Assembly: GCA_003550325.1 (NCBI GenBank)
Contig: QKWP01001668.1
Coordinates: forward strand, 53,161 to 117,160
Origin: Gigaspora rosea
Taxonomy: Eukaryota; Glomeromycota; Glomeromycetes; Diversisporales; Gigasporaceae
Length of the DNA: 64,000 bases
Direction: 5' to 3'
Of this stretch, positions 9,717 through 21,984 are shown piece after piece. How positions within the stretch are numbered: position 1 is the first letter of the stretch; each line of letters starts with the position of its first letter. The translations under genes were made by a program, and so were the position numbers. The notes below the pieces were generated by a model that saw only the letters and a program-made list of their open reading frames with translations, was not told the DNA's origin and ran no database searches.

Positions 9717-11743
9717 CCAAAAAAGTCAATCAAAATTTGAACCAGAACTTGGCCCAAATTGAACCAATTCAGGTTCACTTGAACCAGAACTTGGTTAAAA
9801 TTGAACAATTTCAGGTCACTTGAACCAGAAATTGGTTCCACTTCGGGTTCATTTAAACCAGAACTTGGTTCAAATTGAACCACTTCGGGTTCATTTGAAC
9901 TAAGTTCTGGTTCAAATTGGACCACTTTGGGTTCATTTGATCTACTTCGGGTTCATTTGAACCAAGTTCTGGTTCAAATTGAACTATTTTGGATTCATTT
10001 GAACCAAGTTCTGGTTCAAATTGATCCACTTTGGTTCATTTGTACCAAGTCTGGTCAATTGAACCACTTCGGGTTCATTAAAACCGAGTTCTGGTTAAAT
10101 TGAACAACTTCAGATTCACTACTTTACTGAAACTTAAAAAAAAGTATATATGTTTTTATAATAAAATAATAATATTTTGAAAATATAATAAATATGCTTT
10201 TATATAAAAAAATATTTTAATAATGTTTTTATAATATATTAATAATATAATAAAAATTTTAAAAATAAAATAAAAATTTAAATCTGTTTCAAAAATATTA
10301 TAAAATTATTATAAAAACATTATTATTATATTTTAAAAATAGTTTAAAATGAATTGTTTAAAAATATTTTAAAATATTATTTTAATATTATTTAAAATAT
10401 TATAAAAACATTATTGCTATATTTTAAAAATACTTTAAAATAAATTTTTTAAAAATGTTTTTAAAGCATTATTTTAATATTATCAAAATTATTATAAAAA
10501 CATTATTATTATATTTTAAAAATAGTTTAAAATGAATTGTTTAAAAATATTTTAAAATATTATTTTAATATTATTTAAAATATTATAAAAACATTATTAC
10601 TATATTTTAAAAATACTTTAAAATAAATTTTTTAAAAATGTTTTTAAAGCATTATTTTAATATTATCAAAATTATTATAAAAACATTATTATTATTTTTT
10701 AAAAATAACTTAAAATAAACTTTTAAAAATGTTTAATACATTATTAAAAATATTGTAAAAATATTATTATTAAATTTTAAAAAAAATTTAAATAATTTTT
10801 TAAAAATATTTTTAAAACATTATTTTAATATTATTAAAAATATTATAAAAACATTATTATTATATTTTAAAAATATATTTAAATAAGTTTTTTAAAAATA
10901 TTTTTTAAACCAAAATTATTTTTAAAAAATGCTTATATCTCATAATTTTGCTTATGAAACCATCCTTCGTATTTTAACAAAAAATCTTTTTTGCAAGATT
11001 TTGGGGTAAACACATTTGTCTAAATCATTATATTATTGATTTGTTTTATTTATATTATATTTAATATTATAAAATATATTATAATATAATATATTTATAT
11101 AATATAAATATTTATATTATACTATAAATATGAAATTTATTTAGTTTAATAATGTTTTAAAAATGTTTTTATTAATATTACTAAAACAGTTTTAATATAT
11201 ATTATTTATATTATTATTATTAACTTATAACTAGTAATTATTATGTTTTTTAAAATATAATAAAAACATAATAGATATATAATCATAATATTTTTAATTT
11301 TTTTATAGTTTCAGTAAAGTAAACCAGCAATTGGTTCTAATTGAGCCACTTCGGGTTCATTTAAACCAACTTCTGGTTTAAATGAACCCGAAGTGGATCA
11401 ATTTGAACCAGAACTTGGTTCAAATGAACCCAAAGTGGTTCAAATGAACCCGAATTGGTTCAATTTGAACCAAGCTCTAGTTTAAATGAACCCGAAGTGG
11501 TTCAGTTTGAACCAATTTCTGGTTCAAGTGACCTGAAATGGTTCAATTTTAACCAAGTTCTGGTTCAAGTGAACCCGAATTGGTTCAATTTGGGCCAAGT
11601 TCTGGTTCAAATGTTCAGTTTGGACCAATTTCTGGTTCAAGTGACCTGAAATGGTTCAATTTTAACCAAGTTCTGGTTCAAGTGAACCCGAATTTGTTCA
11701 ATTTGGGCCAAGTTCTGGTTCAAATTTTGATTGGCTTTTTTGG
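9717..11743. mobile_element. 2-kb foldback element with long inverted repeats
   Basis: The left arm (9717 to about 10,130) and right arm (about 11,320 to 11,743) are inverted copies of each other, about 95 percent identical over the outer 120 bp: CCAAAAAAGTCAATCAAAAT at the left against the complement of ATTTTGATTGGCTTTTTTGG at the right. The arms consist of tandem units of about 48 bp rich in GGTTCAAATTGAACC and CACTTCGGGTTCATTTGAAC. The core (10,140-11,320) is nearly pure A+T. Frames through the arms translate as repeated FEPSSGLNEPEVVQ and are minisatellite translations, not genes. No transposase. Flanking duplication not resolved. Confidence 0.8.
10306..10860. repeat. AT-only tandem repeat, about 183 bp period
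   Basis: The string ATTATTATAAAAACATTATT recurs at about 10,306, 10,489 and 10,671, with the intervening AAAATAGTTTAAAATGAATT, giving a period of 182-183 bp. It forms the core of the foldback element. Confidence 0.7.
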
Positions 11744-12745
11744 TTACGCAAATTACGTAATCATGGGTTTTGCATAACTTAAAATGCACGAATCCGAAAG
11801 TCACGTGATCTCTATTTGTACTACGTTGCACGTACTAGGTCGGAAGGGTCGGAGGCCGGCTGAGGGTGGCATTAGCAAAAGTTGGGGGTGGAAATAGCAA
11901 TTCCCTATTTTTATTGACCAAATCCAAAAACGTGATCAAACTGTGAGAAAATTTTGTTATCCTATGACGATTTTTTATTATATCATGATTTATAAACTAT
12001 TATAAATTACTAGAACAAGTATGGAGTTCACTTTTGCAATTGTTTTCAGTGAATATAGGCCATGCAAAGTTGATTTTTCATTTCTGCATTTCATGGAATC
12101 TGTCCATCGGTCGAATAATATCTAATATTAAGCCACATGAAGTTGATTTTTCGTTTGCATTACATGAGATCTGAAACTTCAGTCAGTCGAGGTCTTTGTT
12201 AATATTATAACCATGCTCACATTTAGGATTAGGTTGTGCAATGTTGAATTTCCGTTTTGCATTATATGGAACCTGAAAACTTCTGTTTATTTTTATCGGT
12301 TTGCATTAAATGGAATCTGAAAACATCGGTTTTTTTTTCAGTTTTTATTTACATGGAATCTGAAAACTGCAGTCAGTTTTTTTTTCTATTTTTTTTTTTT
12401 TTTTAATTTACTGTAAATTAATAACCACCTTTTTTTATAGGTTAATAATGATGGCAGAATTAAAGCTGCATCCAAAATGTGATCAAATTATGGAAATTTT
12501 TTGTCATTCTATGATGGTCCTATTTAAAACTGTATAATAAATTGACAGGATAAGTATGGAGCTCGCTTTGGCAATTGTTTTCAAGAGAATATATGGATAA
12601 TTTGACCATGCAAAGCTCACTTCTATTTTGTATTACATGGAATCTAAAAACTTCGATTAGTCAGTCAGTTTTTTTTTTTAAATTTATTGTAACTCATATC
12701 TAAGATTAAGCAGTGCTAAGTTGATTTTTATTTTACATTATATGT
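11744..12745. repeat. Dispersed GCATTACATGGAATCTG repeat family
   Basis: No gene. From about 12,050 the DNA repeats variants of CCATGCAAAGTTGATTTTTC followed by GCATTACATGGAATCTGAAA and a T-run, at irregular spacing of 100-300 bp. The same family continues at 14,642-15,960 and recurs in the spacers of the satellite block at 17-24 kb. Confidence 0.6.
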
Positions 12746-12893
12746 AAGGGAGCTTCCAGAAATCAGCTGATTTCTGGGTAGGTGGGTGGGTTAGTTGAAA
12801 TAACAGGCGTAATTCCGGCCAAAGTTGCAAAAATATTTTTGACAAAAATTATAGATTAATTAATAATATTTAATAATTAATAACTTTTGATCT

Positions 12894-13900
12894 GTGGGTG
12901 TGACGACTTAGGGAAGTTGGTAAGTTGTTACTCCCAAGTGGCAGGTCTAGAGTTCAAATTCCACTGGCGACGCTTTTGAAAAATAGACCTGTGTTCTGGT
13001 AACTGTGTCTTGTCGATCGGTTGGGTACACTACCTGTAGTCCTTGGTTACTATTTTGAATGGAGCTTTTGGGTAAAATTGTGTCTCATTACACAGTCAAA
13101 TCCAAGGAACTGGAGAAACAGAAACCCGAGAGGTAGCTAGACTTTCGACAGTACCGGGAAAAAGGATCTTAGCGGTGACTGACCAGAAAACTGGACAGGC
13201 AAGAGCCCCCATGGCAAAGGGAGCCCACCAACCTGGCCACCGGAGTCGTACCGGAGGAAAAAGGTCATGTGTTATAGAAGCATAAACCAAGGAAAGGGAG
13301 ACCTTAGGCACCTAAAGCCTGGCAGACCGATCCTTCCAGGCCAACTGGATTAGTAGTCTGGGATAACTGGGGAAAAGGATCCAAAGAGTACCTGACCGGG
13401 TACTGGGGTCTAGTGAACTTCACAAGAGCAGTAGTAGGTAATGGTAGTGGTTGCAGGGTATCTCTCTGACTGCAAGTTGTTTGCCTCGGTGAATGCGTAA
13501 GTTACAGAAAGTGTAAGTGAATACCTGTGGGAGGCAGATATCACTCTACCAGGTTTACCACAGGGGCAAACGCCCTCCAATAAGTGTTTGGCTAAAGCCT
13601 CAGGGTACTTTTATTAGCGAATTACTCGTGAAAGGGTATATTGGAAGGAACATTGAACATGGGTAGAAGCCAGAGAGTTTAAATAGGCAATCCCCTAGTT
13701 GGTTGCAGGTATGGCATCTAGTGTAGAACCTTTGGGCAGACTACTTAAATTAGACAACCAAAAGTTGTACGTGTGGCTAACTGTACTCTCATTATACAAA
13801 TGTAATATGTGGCACAGTCATATTGACTGGGCCAACCCGCTTGGACCAATAAAGTGCTAGGGTACCTAAGTGGTCACCTTAATATTAAAAAAAAAAATAA
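12894..13900 (+). mobile_element. tRNA-headed SINE-like element, GC-rich, about 1 kb
   Basis: Inserted in the surrounding TIR element with a 16-bp direct repeat TAATAACTTTTGATCT on both sides (12,878-12,893 and 13,901-13,916). It ends in an A-rich tail (AAAAAAAAAAATAATAA). The 5' 75 bp look like a decayed tRNA: an A-box-like TTAGGGAAGTTGG near 12,908 and a B-box-like GAGTTCAAATTCC near 12,951 at the right spacing. The remaining 900 bp are close to 50 percent GC, against about 25 percent in the flanks. They have no convincing ORF (the open minus-strand frame at 13,096-13,311 starts at a poor context and matches nothing I know). Length is unusual for a SINE; a 5' tRNA fused to another non-coding retroelement is possible. 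Confidence 0.75.
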
Positions 13901-13903
13901 TAA

Positions 13904-14515
13904 TAACTTTTGATCTACTGGAACAAATTTGATGATTCAACTACCAAAATGATCCTCTCAACGAGAGGATTCTAGTAAGCCTAAAATGTTAAAATCCAAT
14001 TACAGGATCCTGTGATCGGAATAGATTTGTGTTACTATAAAAGTTCTATAATTTATTAAATAATTATAACCGAATTTATAGTTACACAAATTTAGTTCGA
14101 TCTTAGGATCCTGTGATCGGATTTTAACGATTTTGGGCTTGTTAGAATCCTCTCATTGAGAGGATCATTTTGGTAGTAAAATCATCAAAATTGGTCTCGT
14201 AGATCAGAAGTTATTAACAATTAAAATTTAATATTTAATTGTTAATAACTTCTGATCTACTGGGCCGATTTCGATGATTTTACTACCGTTAAAATCTGAT
14301 CACAGGATCCTAAGATCAAAATAAATTTGTGTTACTATAAATAGGTTATAATTTTTTAATAAATTATAGAACTTTTATAGTAACACAAATCTATTCTGAT
14401 CACAGGATCCTGTGATTGGATTTTAACAATTTTGGGCTCGCTAGAAGCCTCTCATTGAGAGAATCATTTTGGTAGTTGAATCATCAAATTTGGTTCAGTA
14501 GATCAAAAGTTATGT
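13904..14515. repeat. Two consecutive palindromic modules
   Basis: Two hairpins of about 310 and 280 bp (13,904-14,214 and 14,236-14,515). Each arm begins TAACTTTTGATCTACTGG, passes through AACGAGAGGATTCTAG-like and CAGGATCCTGTGATCGG strings, and returns as its complement, ending CCAGTAGATCAAAAGTTA-like. A diverged copy lies at 53,166-53,472 in a different carrier. Confidence 0.8.
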
Positions 14516-14641
14516 ACTATTAAACGTTATATTTAACTTTTTAATAATCGTAAAATCTGATTGGCTAATTGGGGTATCAGGTGTGGGTGAGTGGGATAGC
14601 TCATAAAAACAAAAATCAGCTGATTTCTGGAAGCTCCCTAA

Positions 14642-16045
14642 TCTAAAAATTTAAGTCTGTTGGTCAGATTTTTCTTAAGCAAAGTTTTTTTTTGCATTAA
14701 ACGGAATCTGAAAACTACAGATCTTTTTTTTTTACTGTAAATTAATCACTACCTTTTTTTTTGCATATGATTCGTCATATTTGACGTGTTAATAATGATA
14801 AAGCTGCATTCAAAACGTGATCAAATTATGGGAATATTTTTGATATCCTATAATGATTCTATTTAAACCTGTATAAATCGCCAAAGTAAGTATAGAGTTC
14901 ACTTTGGTGATTGTTTTCAAGAAAATATATGTATAATTAAGCCACACATACTTAACTTTTATTTTATATTGTATAAAATCTAAAACCTTTAATCAGCCGG
15001 GCAGTTTTTTTTTTGTTTTTTTTTATTTTTAAATTTACTTAAATAATCATGTTCACACCTCTATGCAATGTTAGTTTTTCGGTTTGCATTACATGGAATC
15101 TGAAAACTTTAGCTGGTTGATCAGTGCATTACATGGAATCTAAAAACTTCAGTTAGTTTTTTTTTATTTTTTATTTATTTTGTTTTTTTTTAATTTTTTT
15201 AATTTACTGTAAATTAATAGATAACTTTTTTGATGGGTTAATAATGATGACAGAGTTGAAGCTACATTGAAAACATAATCAAATTATAAGAAAATTTTGG
15301 CCATCCTATGATGATTCTATTTAAAACTGTATATAAATTGCCAGGGTAAGTATGGAGTTCGCTTTGGCAATTGATTTCAAGAGATTGTATGTATAATTTG
15401 GTGGCTACGCAGTGATCTCATTTTTATTCTGTGCACTCCATATAATCTAAAAACTTCAGTCATTTTTTTTTTTAATTTCTGTAAATTAATTTGAGAACTT
15501 AAATTAGTCAGGAATTTTTTTCTTTTTTTTCTTTTTATATACTGTAGATTAATGTAATCATGCTCACATCTAAGATAGTGATATATGTACGAACTATACG
15601 CTAAAAATTTTTGCTAATCACTTTTGCCAGCCAATTAGATGCCGGAAAAAACTATACATTCAGTACATACTGTACGCTAAAATTTTTCAAGTGTCATATA
15701 AATAGCACATTATTAATCTAAAATTAGGCCCGTAATTTGTTTTGCATCACATGAAATTAGAAAACTTCAGTTGGTCAGTCGCGTTTTTTTTTAATTTAAT
15801 TTACTGTAAAATCATAGAATAATGTTCACATGTTCACATCTAAGATTAAGCAACGCAAAGTTGGTTTTTCATTCTGCATTACAAAAAAAGTGTCATATAG
15901 AAAGATTTAACTATATTGTCATTCAGATGTTAGTATAGCCGAAGTGACATATAATTTCAATATAATTTATGCAAATATTTGTATTCTACAATAAATACAT
16001 TCTATAAAACATTTTTAATATAATATAAAAAATAAAAAACAAATA
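14642..16045. repeat. Dispersed repeats, no gene
   Basis: Continuation of the GCATTACATGGAATCTG family with poly-T tracts. The string CTATACGCTAAAAATTTTTG and its variant lie at 15,595-15,690. It leads directly into a Helitron-like 3' end. No open frame of interest. Confidence 0.5.
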
Positions 16046-16081
16046 AGATGGGTGGCGCGTAAACGCGACCTATCGCACTAG
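16046..16081 (+). mobile_element. Helitron-like 3' terminus (plus strand)
   Basis: Reads ATAAGATGGGTGGCGCG, TAAA, CGCGACC, TATCGCA, CTAG, then T. A GC-rich hairpin a few bases before CTRR and a following host T are the Helitron 3' signature (family knowledge). Near-identical termini occur on the minus strand at 16,562, 51,648 and 54,246. The 5' end (TC) was not found. The element would include the repeat-rich DNA to its left. Confidence 0.65.
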
Positions 16082-16634
16082 TAACTAGCATAACTCGGCC
16101 CAGTTTCATATTATTTCATTTTTTAGATCAGCTAGCAGAAACCTCGCAAATCCAAAAAAAGGAAATCAAACAAAAACTTGATTGGTTTAAATTCAAGATA
16201 ATCACGAAATTGATGTGCAATTCGCCTGAATGATCGTTTCTGTTAATCTCGTAATGTACCTGACTTTAGCGACCCCCTAATTTTGACGGTCTGGATTAAT
16301 CTACATCATACGCCCACATGTGTCTTTTTCTTATAACAAATAAAGCCAACAAATATTGTACTTACTAAAACTATAGCGACCACCACAACAATTATAATAA
16401 TTGCATAGTTAGATAAAATCGGGTTAATAATTGAATTAGAATGTTGTAGTGTTTTTGTAACCCACATGTAATTTCGAGTATCAAGAAGGTATATTTCGAA
16501 TTCACATTACTTAAGTTACTAAAAAAAGAATCATCTGCAATCATTATACCATTATAAATTACTAGTGCGATAGGTGGCGCATTCACGCCACCCATCTTAT
16601 ACAGAATTTAATAACTATTCTAGTTTTTTAGATA

Positions 16635-17030
16635 CACAAAATAGTAAATAAACATGAATTTGAATAGCTTATTTTATTTACTTAGTTTAATACATAAATA
16701 ATTTTTATACTCACGTACTAAATTAATGCGAATAAAAAGAAATTAAATAGTAAATAAACATGAACTTGAATAGCTTATTTTAATTACTTAGTTTAATAAG
16801 TAAATGATCTTTATACACACTTTCTAAATTAATGCGAATAAAAAAAATTAAATAGTAAATAAACATGAACTTGAATAGCTTATTTTAATTACTTAGTTTA
16901 ATACGTAAATGATCTTTATACACACTTCTAAATTAATGCGAGTAAAAAGAAATTAAATAGCAAATAAATATGAACTTGAATAGTTATTTTAATTATTTTA
17001 ATACGTAAATGATCTTTATATACTCAATAT
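16635..17030. repeat. 106-bp satellite, block 1
   Basis: About 3.5 diverged units with landmarks AAATAGTAAATAAACATGAA, CTTGAATAGCTTATTTTAAT and TTAGTTTAATACGTAAATGA. Confidence 0.85.
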
Positions 17031-17954
17031 TCTAGTGATGTGTAGCATGTAAATATCAAACAATTGGTACAATTGGGATCTAAAACAAATAAAATTAAAA
17101 AATTAAAAAATGGTGGCGGGTAATGCAAAACGAAAAATTAACTTTGTGTGGTCTAAGAGTCAAAAAAAAAAATTCAGAAATCTCATTCTTAGGACAACAC
17201 GTGAGTTAGTTTTATTGTTAGTTCAGATTATTAGGTTATGCAAAGTTGATTTTTCTTTTTGCATTATCCACCATTCCATTTTTTCAATTTTTTTAAATTA
17301 ATTTTTTTTTAGATTCTAAAATGTACCCATTGTTCGATTTTTAATATCTATTTTTCTCACAATTTTCATACAGAGTCATCCAATGGAGACCTTAATTTCT
17401 TGTAATTGTCCAATAGGACTAACAGAAAAAACATGATTGTTGGTTAATTCCTTGTTGTACAAAATAAAAAATTATCCTTGTATAACCTTAAATGTGAATA
17501 TTTATTCTATTTGCAGTAAATTAAAAAAAAATTCGACTGACCAAGGATTCCATGTAAAGCAAAAAGAAAAATCAACGTTTAGTGCTTTATTATACCACTG
17601 AAAATTACTGCTGACCTAAATGTGTTAATATTAAGCAATCAATCCATTTTTCGATTTTAATACTTACTTAATTGTTTTGACTATATAATATGCAATTAAA
17701 GTTTGAAATTATTATATAGTTTCTATTATGAGTTATCATTATAAACATTACTATTCTGGCGATACACAGTATGTGACTTACTAACGTATGTTATTAACGT
17801 TATCCATATCTCAATCTAATTTAAAGTTATAATATAACGTTATCCATATCTCAATCTAATTTAAAGTTATAATATGTACATAATAAACAGAAGTCGATTT
17901 TTTAAATTTCGAAAAGGCAAAGTGCGTGTAATGATTGAAAATCGATTTTTTTAG
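17031..17954. repeat. Satellite spacer, copy 1
   Basis: Non-tandem spacer of about 0.9 kb that begins near TCTAGTGATGTGTAGCATGT and ends at TTTTTTAGATACTCACGATC. It is repeated after each satellite block (also 19,506, 21,086, 23,041). It contains GCAAAGTTGATTTTTC and TTTTGCATTA, also seen at 12-15 kb and 41.8 kb. The short open frames here (about 62 codons) are shared by copies only through DNA identity, with shifting A-runs, so I do not call a gene. Confidence 0.8.
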
Positions 17955-19505
17955 ATACTCACGATCTAAATTAATGCAAATAAAAAAAAACTAAATAGTA
18001 AATAAACATGAACTTGAATAGCTTATTTTATTTACTTAGTTTAATACATATATGATTTTTATACTCACGTACTAAATTAATGCAAATAAAAAGAAATTAA
18101 ATAGTAAATAAACATGAACTTGAATAGCTTATTTTAATTACTTAGTTTAATAAGTAAATGATCTTTATGCTCAATTAATGCAAATAAAAAGCAATTAAAT
18201 AGTAAATAAACATGAACTTATTTTAATTACTTAGTTTAATATGTAAATGATCTTCATACTTACAAACTAAATTAATGCAAATAAAAAAAATTAAATAGTA
18301 AATAAACATTAACTTGAATAGCTTATTTTAATTACTTAGTTTAATACGTAAATGATCTTTATACTCACACACTAAATTAATTCGAATAAAAAGAAATTAA
18401 ATAGTAAATAAACATGAACTTGAATAGCTTATTTTAATTACTTAGTTTAATACGTAAATGATCTTTATACTCACACACTAAATTAATTCGAATAAAAAGA
18501 AATTAAATAGTAAATAAACATGAACTTGAATAGCTTATTTTAATTACTTAGTTTAATACGTAAATGATCTTTATACTCACACACTAAATTAATTCGAATA
18601 AAAAGAAATTAAATAGTAAATAAACATGAACTTGAATAGCTTATTTTAATTACTTAGTTTAATACGTAAATGATCTTTATACTCACACACTAAATTAATT
18701 CGAATAAAAAGAAATTAAATAGTAAATAAACATGAACTTGAATAGCTTATTTTAATTACTTAGTTTAATACGTAAATGATCTTTATACTCACAAACTAAA
18801 TTAATGCGAATAAAAAGAAATTAAATAGTAAATAAACATGAACTTGAATAGCTTATTTTAATTACTTAGTTTAATACGTAAATGATCTTTATACTCACAA
18901 ACTAAATTAACGCGAATAAAAAGAAATTAAATAGTAAATAAAAATGAACTTGAATAGCTTATTTTAATTACTTAGTTTAATACGTAAATGATCTTTATAC
19001 TCACAGACTAAATTAATGCGAATAAAAAGAAACTAAATAGTAAATAAACATGAACTTGAATAGCTTATTTTATTTACTTAGTTTAATACATAAATGATTT
19101 TTATACTCACGTACTAAATTAATGCGAATAAAAAGAAATTAAATAGTAAATAAACATGAACTTGAATAGCTTATTTTAATTACTTAGTTTAATAAGTAAA
19201 TGATCTTTATGCTCAATTAATGCAAATAAAAAGCAATTAAATAGTAAATAAACATAAACTTATTTTAATTACTTAGTTTAATATGTAAATGATCTTCATA
19301 CTTACAAACTAAATTAATGCAAATAAAAAAAATTAAATAGTAAATAAACATTAACTTGAATAGCTTATTTTAATTACTTAGTTTAATTCGTAAATGGTCT
19401 TTATATTCACTAACTGAATTAATGCAGTAATGCGAATAAATAGTAAATAAACATGAACTTGAGTAGCTTATTTTAATTAGTTTAATACGTAAATGATCTT
19501 GCTAT
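17955..19505. repeat. 106-bp satellite, block 2
   Basis: About 14 units. Units in the middle (18,360-18,800) share a TTCGAATAAA variant. Two units near 18,170-18,290 and 19,205-19,330 share the same internal deletions, so a multi-unit segment was duplicated. Confidence 0.85.
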
Positions 19506-20394
19506 ACTTATTATTCCAGTGATGTGTAGCATGTAAATATCAAACAATCGGTACAATTGAAATCTAACCAAATAAAATTAAAAAAATAAAAAATAGTGGT
19601 GGGTAATACAAAACGAAAAATTAACTTTGTTTGGTCTAAGAGTCAAAAAAAAATCAGAAATCTCATTCTTAGGACAACAAACGAGTTAGTTTTATTGTTA
19701 GTTAGATTATTAGGTTATGCAAAGTTGATTTTTCATTTTGTATTATCCACCATTCCATTTTTTCAATTTTTTTAAATTAATTTTTTTTTAGATTCTAAAA
19801 TGTGCCCTTTGTTCGATTTTTAATATCTATTATTCCCACAATTTTCATCGGTGTCATCCAATGGAGACCTTAATTTCTCGTAATTGTCCAATAGGACTGA
19901 CAGGAAAAACATGATTGATGGATAATTCCTTGTTGTACAAAATAAAAAATTATCCTTGTATAACCTTAAATGTGAATATTTATTCTATTTGTAGTAAATT
20001 AAAAAAAAAATTCGACTGACCAAGGATTCATGTAATGCAAAACGAAAAATCAACGTTTAGTGCTTTATTATACCACTGAAAATTCCTGCTAACCTACATG
20101 TGTTCATATTAAGCAATCCATCCATTTTTCGATTTTAATACTTACTTAATTGTTTTGACTATATAATATGTAATTAAAGTTTGAAATTATTATATAGTTT
20201 CTATTATAAGTTATTGTTATAAACATTACCATTCTGGCGATACACTGTATGTGATTTACTAATGTATGTTATTAACATTATCCATATCTCAATCTAATTT
20301 AAAGTTATAATGTGTGCATAATGAACGGAAGTCGATTTTTTAAATTTCAAAAAGGCAAAGTGTGTGTAATGATCGAAAGTCGATTTTTTTAGAT
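19506..20394. repeat. Satellite spacer, copy 2
   Basis: Second copy of the spacer at 17,031, closest in sequence to copy 3 (both share TTCTCGTAATTGTCCAATAG and GGACTGACAGGAAAAACATG). Confidence 0.8.
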
Positions 20395-21085
20395 ACTCAC
20401 GATCTAAATTAATGCGAATAAAAAAAAACTAGATAGTAAATAAACATGAACTTGAATAGCTTATTTTATTTACTTAGTTTAATACATAAATGATTTTTAT
20501 ACTCACGTACTAAATTAATGCGAATAAAAAGAAATTAAATAGTAAATAAATATGAACTTGAATAGCTTATTTTAATTACTTATTTAATAAGTAAATGATT
20601 TTTATGCTCAATTAATGCAAATAAAAAGCAATTAAATAGTAAATAAACATAAACTTATTTTAATTACTTAGTTTAATACGTAAATGATCTTCATACTTAC
20701 AAACTAAATTAATGCAAATAAAAAAAATTAAATAGTAAATAAACATTAACTTGAATAGCTTATTTTAATTACTTTAATACGTAAATTAATGCAAATAAAA
20801 AGAAATTAAATAGTAAATAAACATGAACCTGAATAGCTTATTTTAATTACTTAGTTTAATATGTAACTGATCATTATACTCACTATTTAAATTAATGCGA
20901 ATAAAAAGAAACTAAATATTAAATAAACATGAACTTGAATAGCTTATTTTAATTACTTAGTTTAATACGTAAATGATCTTTATACTCACAGACTAAATTA
21001 ATGCGAATAAAAAGAAATTAAATAGTAAATAAACATGAACTTGAATAGCTTATTTTATTTACTTAGTTTAATATGTAAATGATCT
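20395..21085. repeat. 106-bp satellite, block 3
   Basis: About 6-7 units. The first ones repeat the deletion pattern of block 2, which points to duplication of whole block-plus-spacer segments. Confidence 0.8.
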
Positions 21086-21984
21086 TTCTACACTCAATAT
21101 TCCAGTGATGTGTAGCATGTAAATATCAAACAATCGGTACAATTGAGATCTAAAACAAATAAAATTAAAAAATTAAAAAATGGTAGTGGGTAATGCAAAA
21201 CGAAAAATTAACTTTGTTTGGTCTAAGAGTCAAAAAAAAAAAAGAAATCTCATTCTTAGGACAACATGCGAGTTAGTTTTATTGTTAGTTCAGATTATTA
21301 GATTATGCAAAGTTGATTTTTCATTTTGCATTATCCACCATTCCATTTTTTCAATTTTTTTAAATTAATTTTTTTTTAGATTCTAAAATGTGCCCTTTGT
21401 TCAATTTTTAATATCTATTATTCCCACAATTTTCATCGGTGTCATCCAATGGAGACCTTAATTTCTCGTAATTGTCCAATAGGACTGACAGGAAAAACAT
21501 GATTGATGGATAATTCCTTGTTGTACAAAATAAAAAATTATCCTTGTATAACCTTAAATGTGAATATTTATTCTATTTGTAGTAAATTAAAAAAAAAATT
21601 CGACTGACCAAGGATTCATGTAATGCAAAACGAAAAATCAACGTTTAGTGCTTTATTATACCACTGAAAATTCCTGCTAACCTACATGTGTTCATATTAA
21701 GCAATCCATCCATTTTTCGATTTTAATACTTACTTAATTGTTTTGACTATATAATATGCAATTAAAGTTTGAAATTATTATATAGTTTCTATTATGAGTT
21801 ATCGTTATAAACATTACCATTCTGGCGATACACAGTATGTGACTTACTAACGTATGTTATTAACGTTATCCATATCTCAATCTAATTTAAAGTTATAATG
21901 TGTGTATAACGAACGGAAGTCGATTTTTTAAATTTCAAAAAGGCAAAGTGTGTGTAATGATCGAAAGTCGATTTTTTTAGATAC
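21086..21984. repeat. Satellite spacer, copy 3
   Basis: Third copy of the spacer, very similar to copy 2. Confidence 0.8.

Larger units (their letters stand above)
12748..14638. mobile_element. 1.9-kb TIR element with TAA target duplication
   Basis: The ends are inverted repeats of about 30 bp: GGGAGCTTCCAGAAATCAGC at the left and the exact complement GCTGATTTCTGGAAGCTCCC at the right. Both are flanked by TAA (12,745-12,747 and 14,639-14,641). A 3-bp TTA/TAA target is typical of PIF/Harbinger elements (family knowledge). There is no transposase. The interior holds the tRNA-headed retroelement and two palindromic modules. About 880 bp remain when the retroelement is subtracted. Confidence 0.8.

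Noticed and set aside
9707..11831. Open frames with repeated VQFEPSSGLNEPEV peptides on both strands
   Set aside because: They are translations of the GGTTCAAATTGAACC minisatellite in the foldback arms, appear on both strands by symmetry, and have no start context or domain.
12894..12970. A functional tRNA gene
   Set aside because: A and B boxes are recognisable but stems do not close and the sequence heads a retroelement with target duplication. It is a SINE-type head.
13096..13311. Minus-strand frame in the GC-rich retroelement as a gene
   Set aside because: Composition follows GC content, no known motif, and the rest of the element is not open. Chance frame in GC-rich DNA is more likely.
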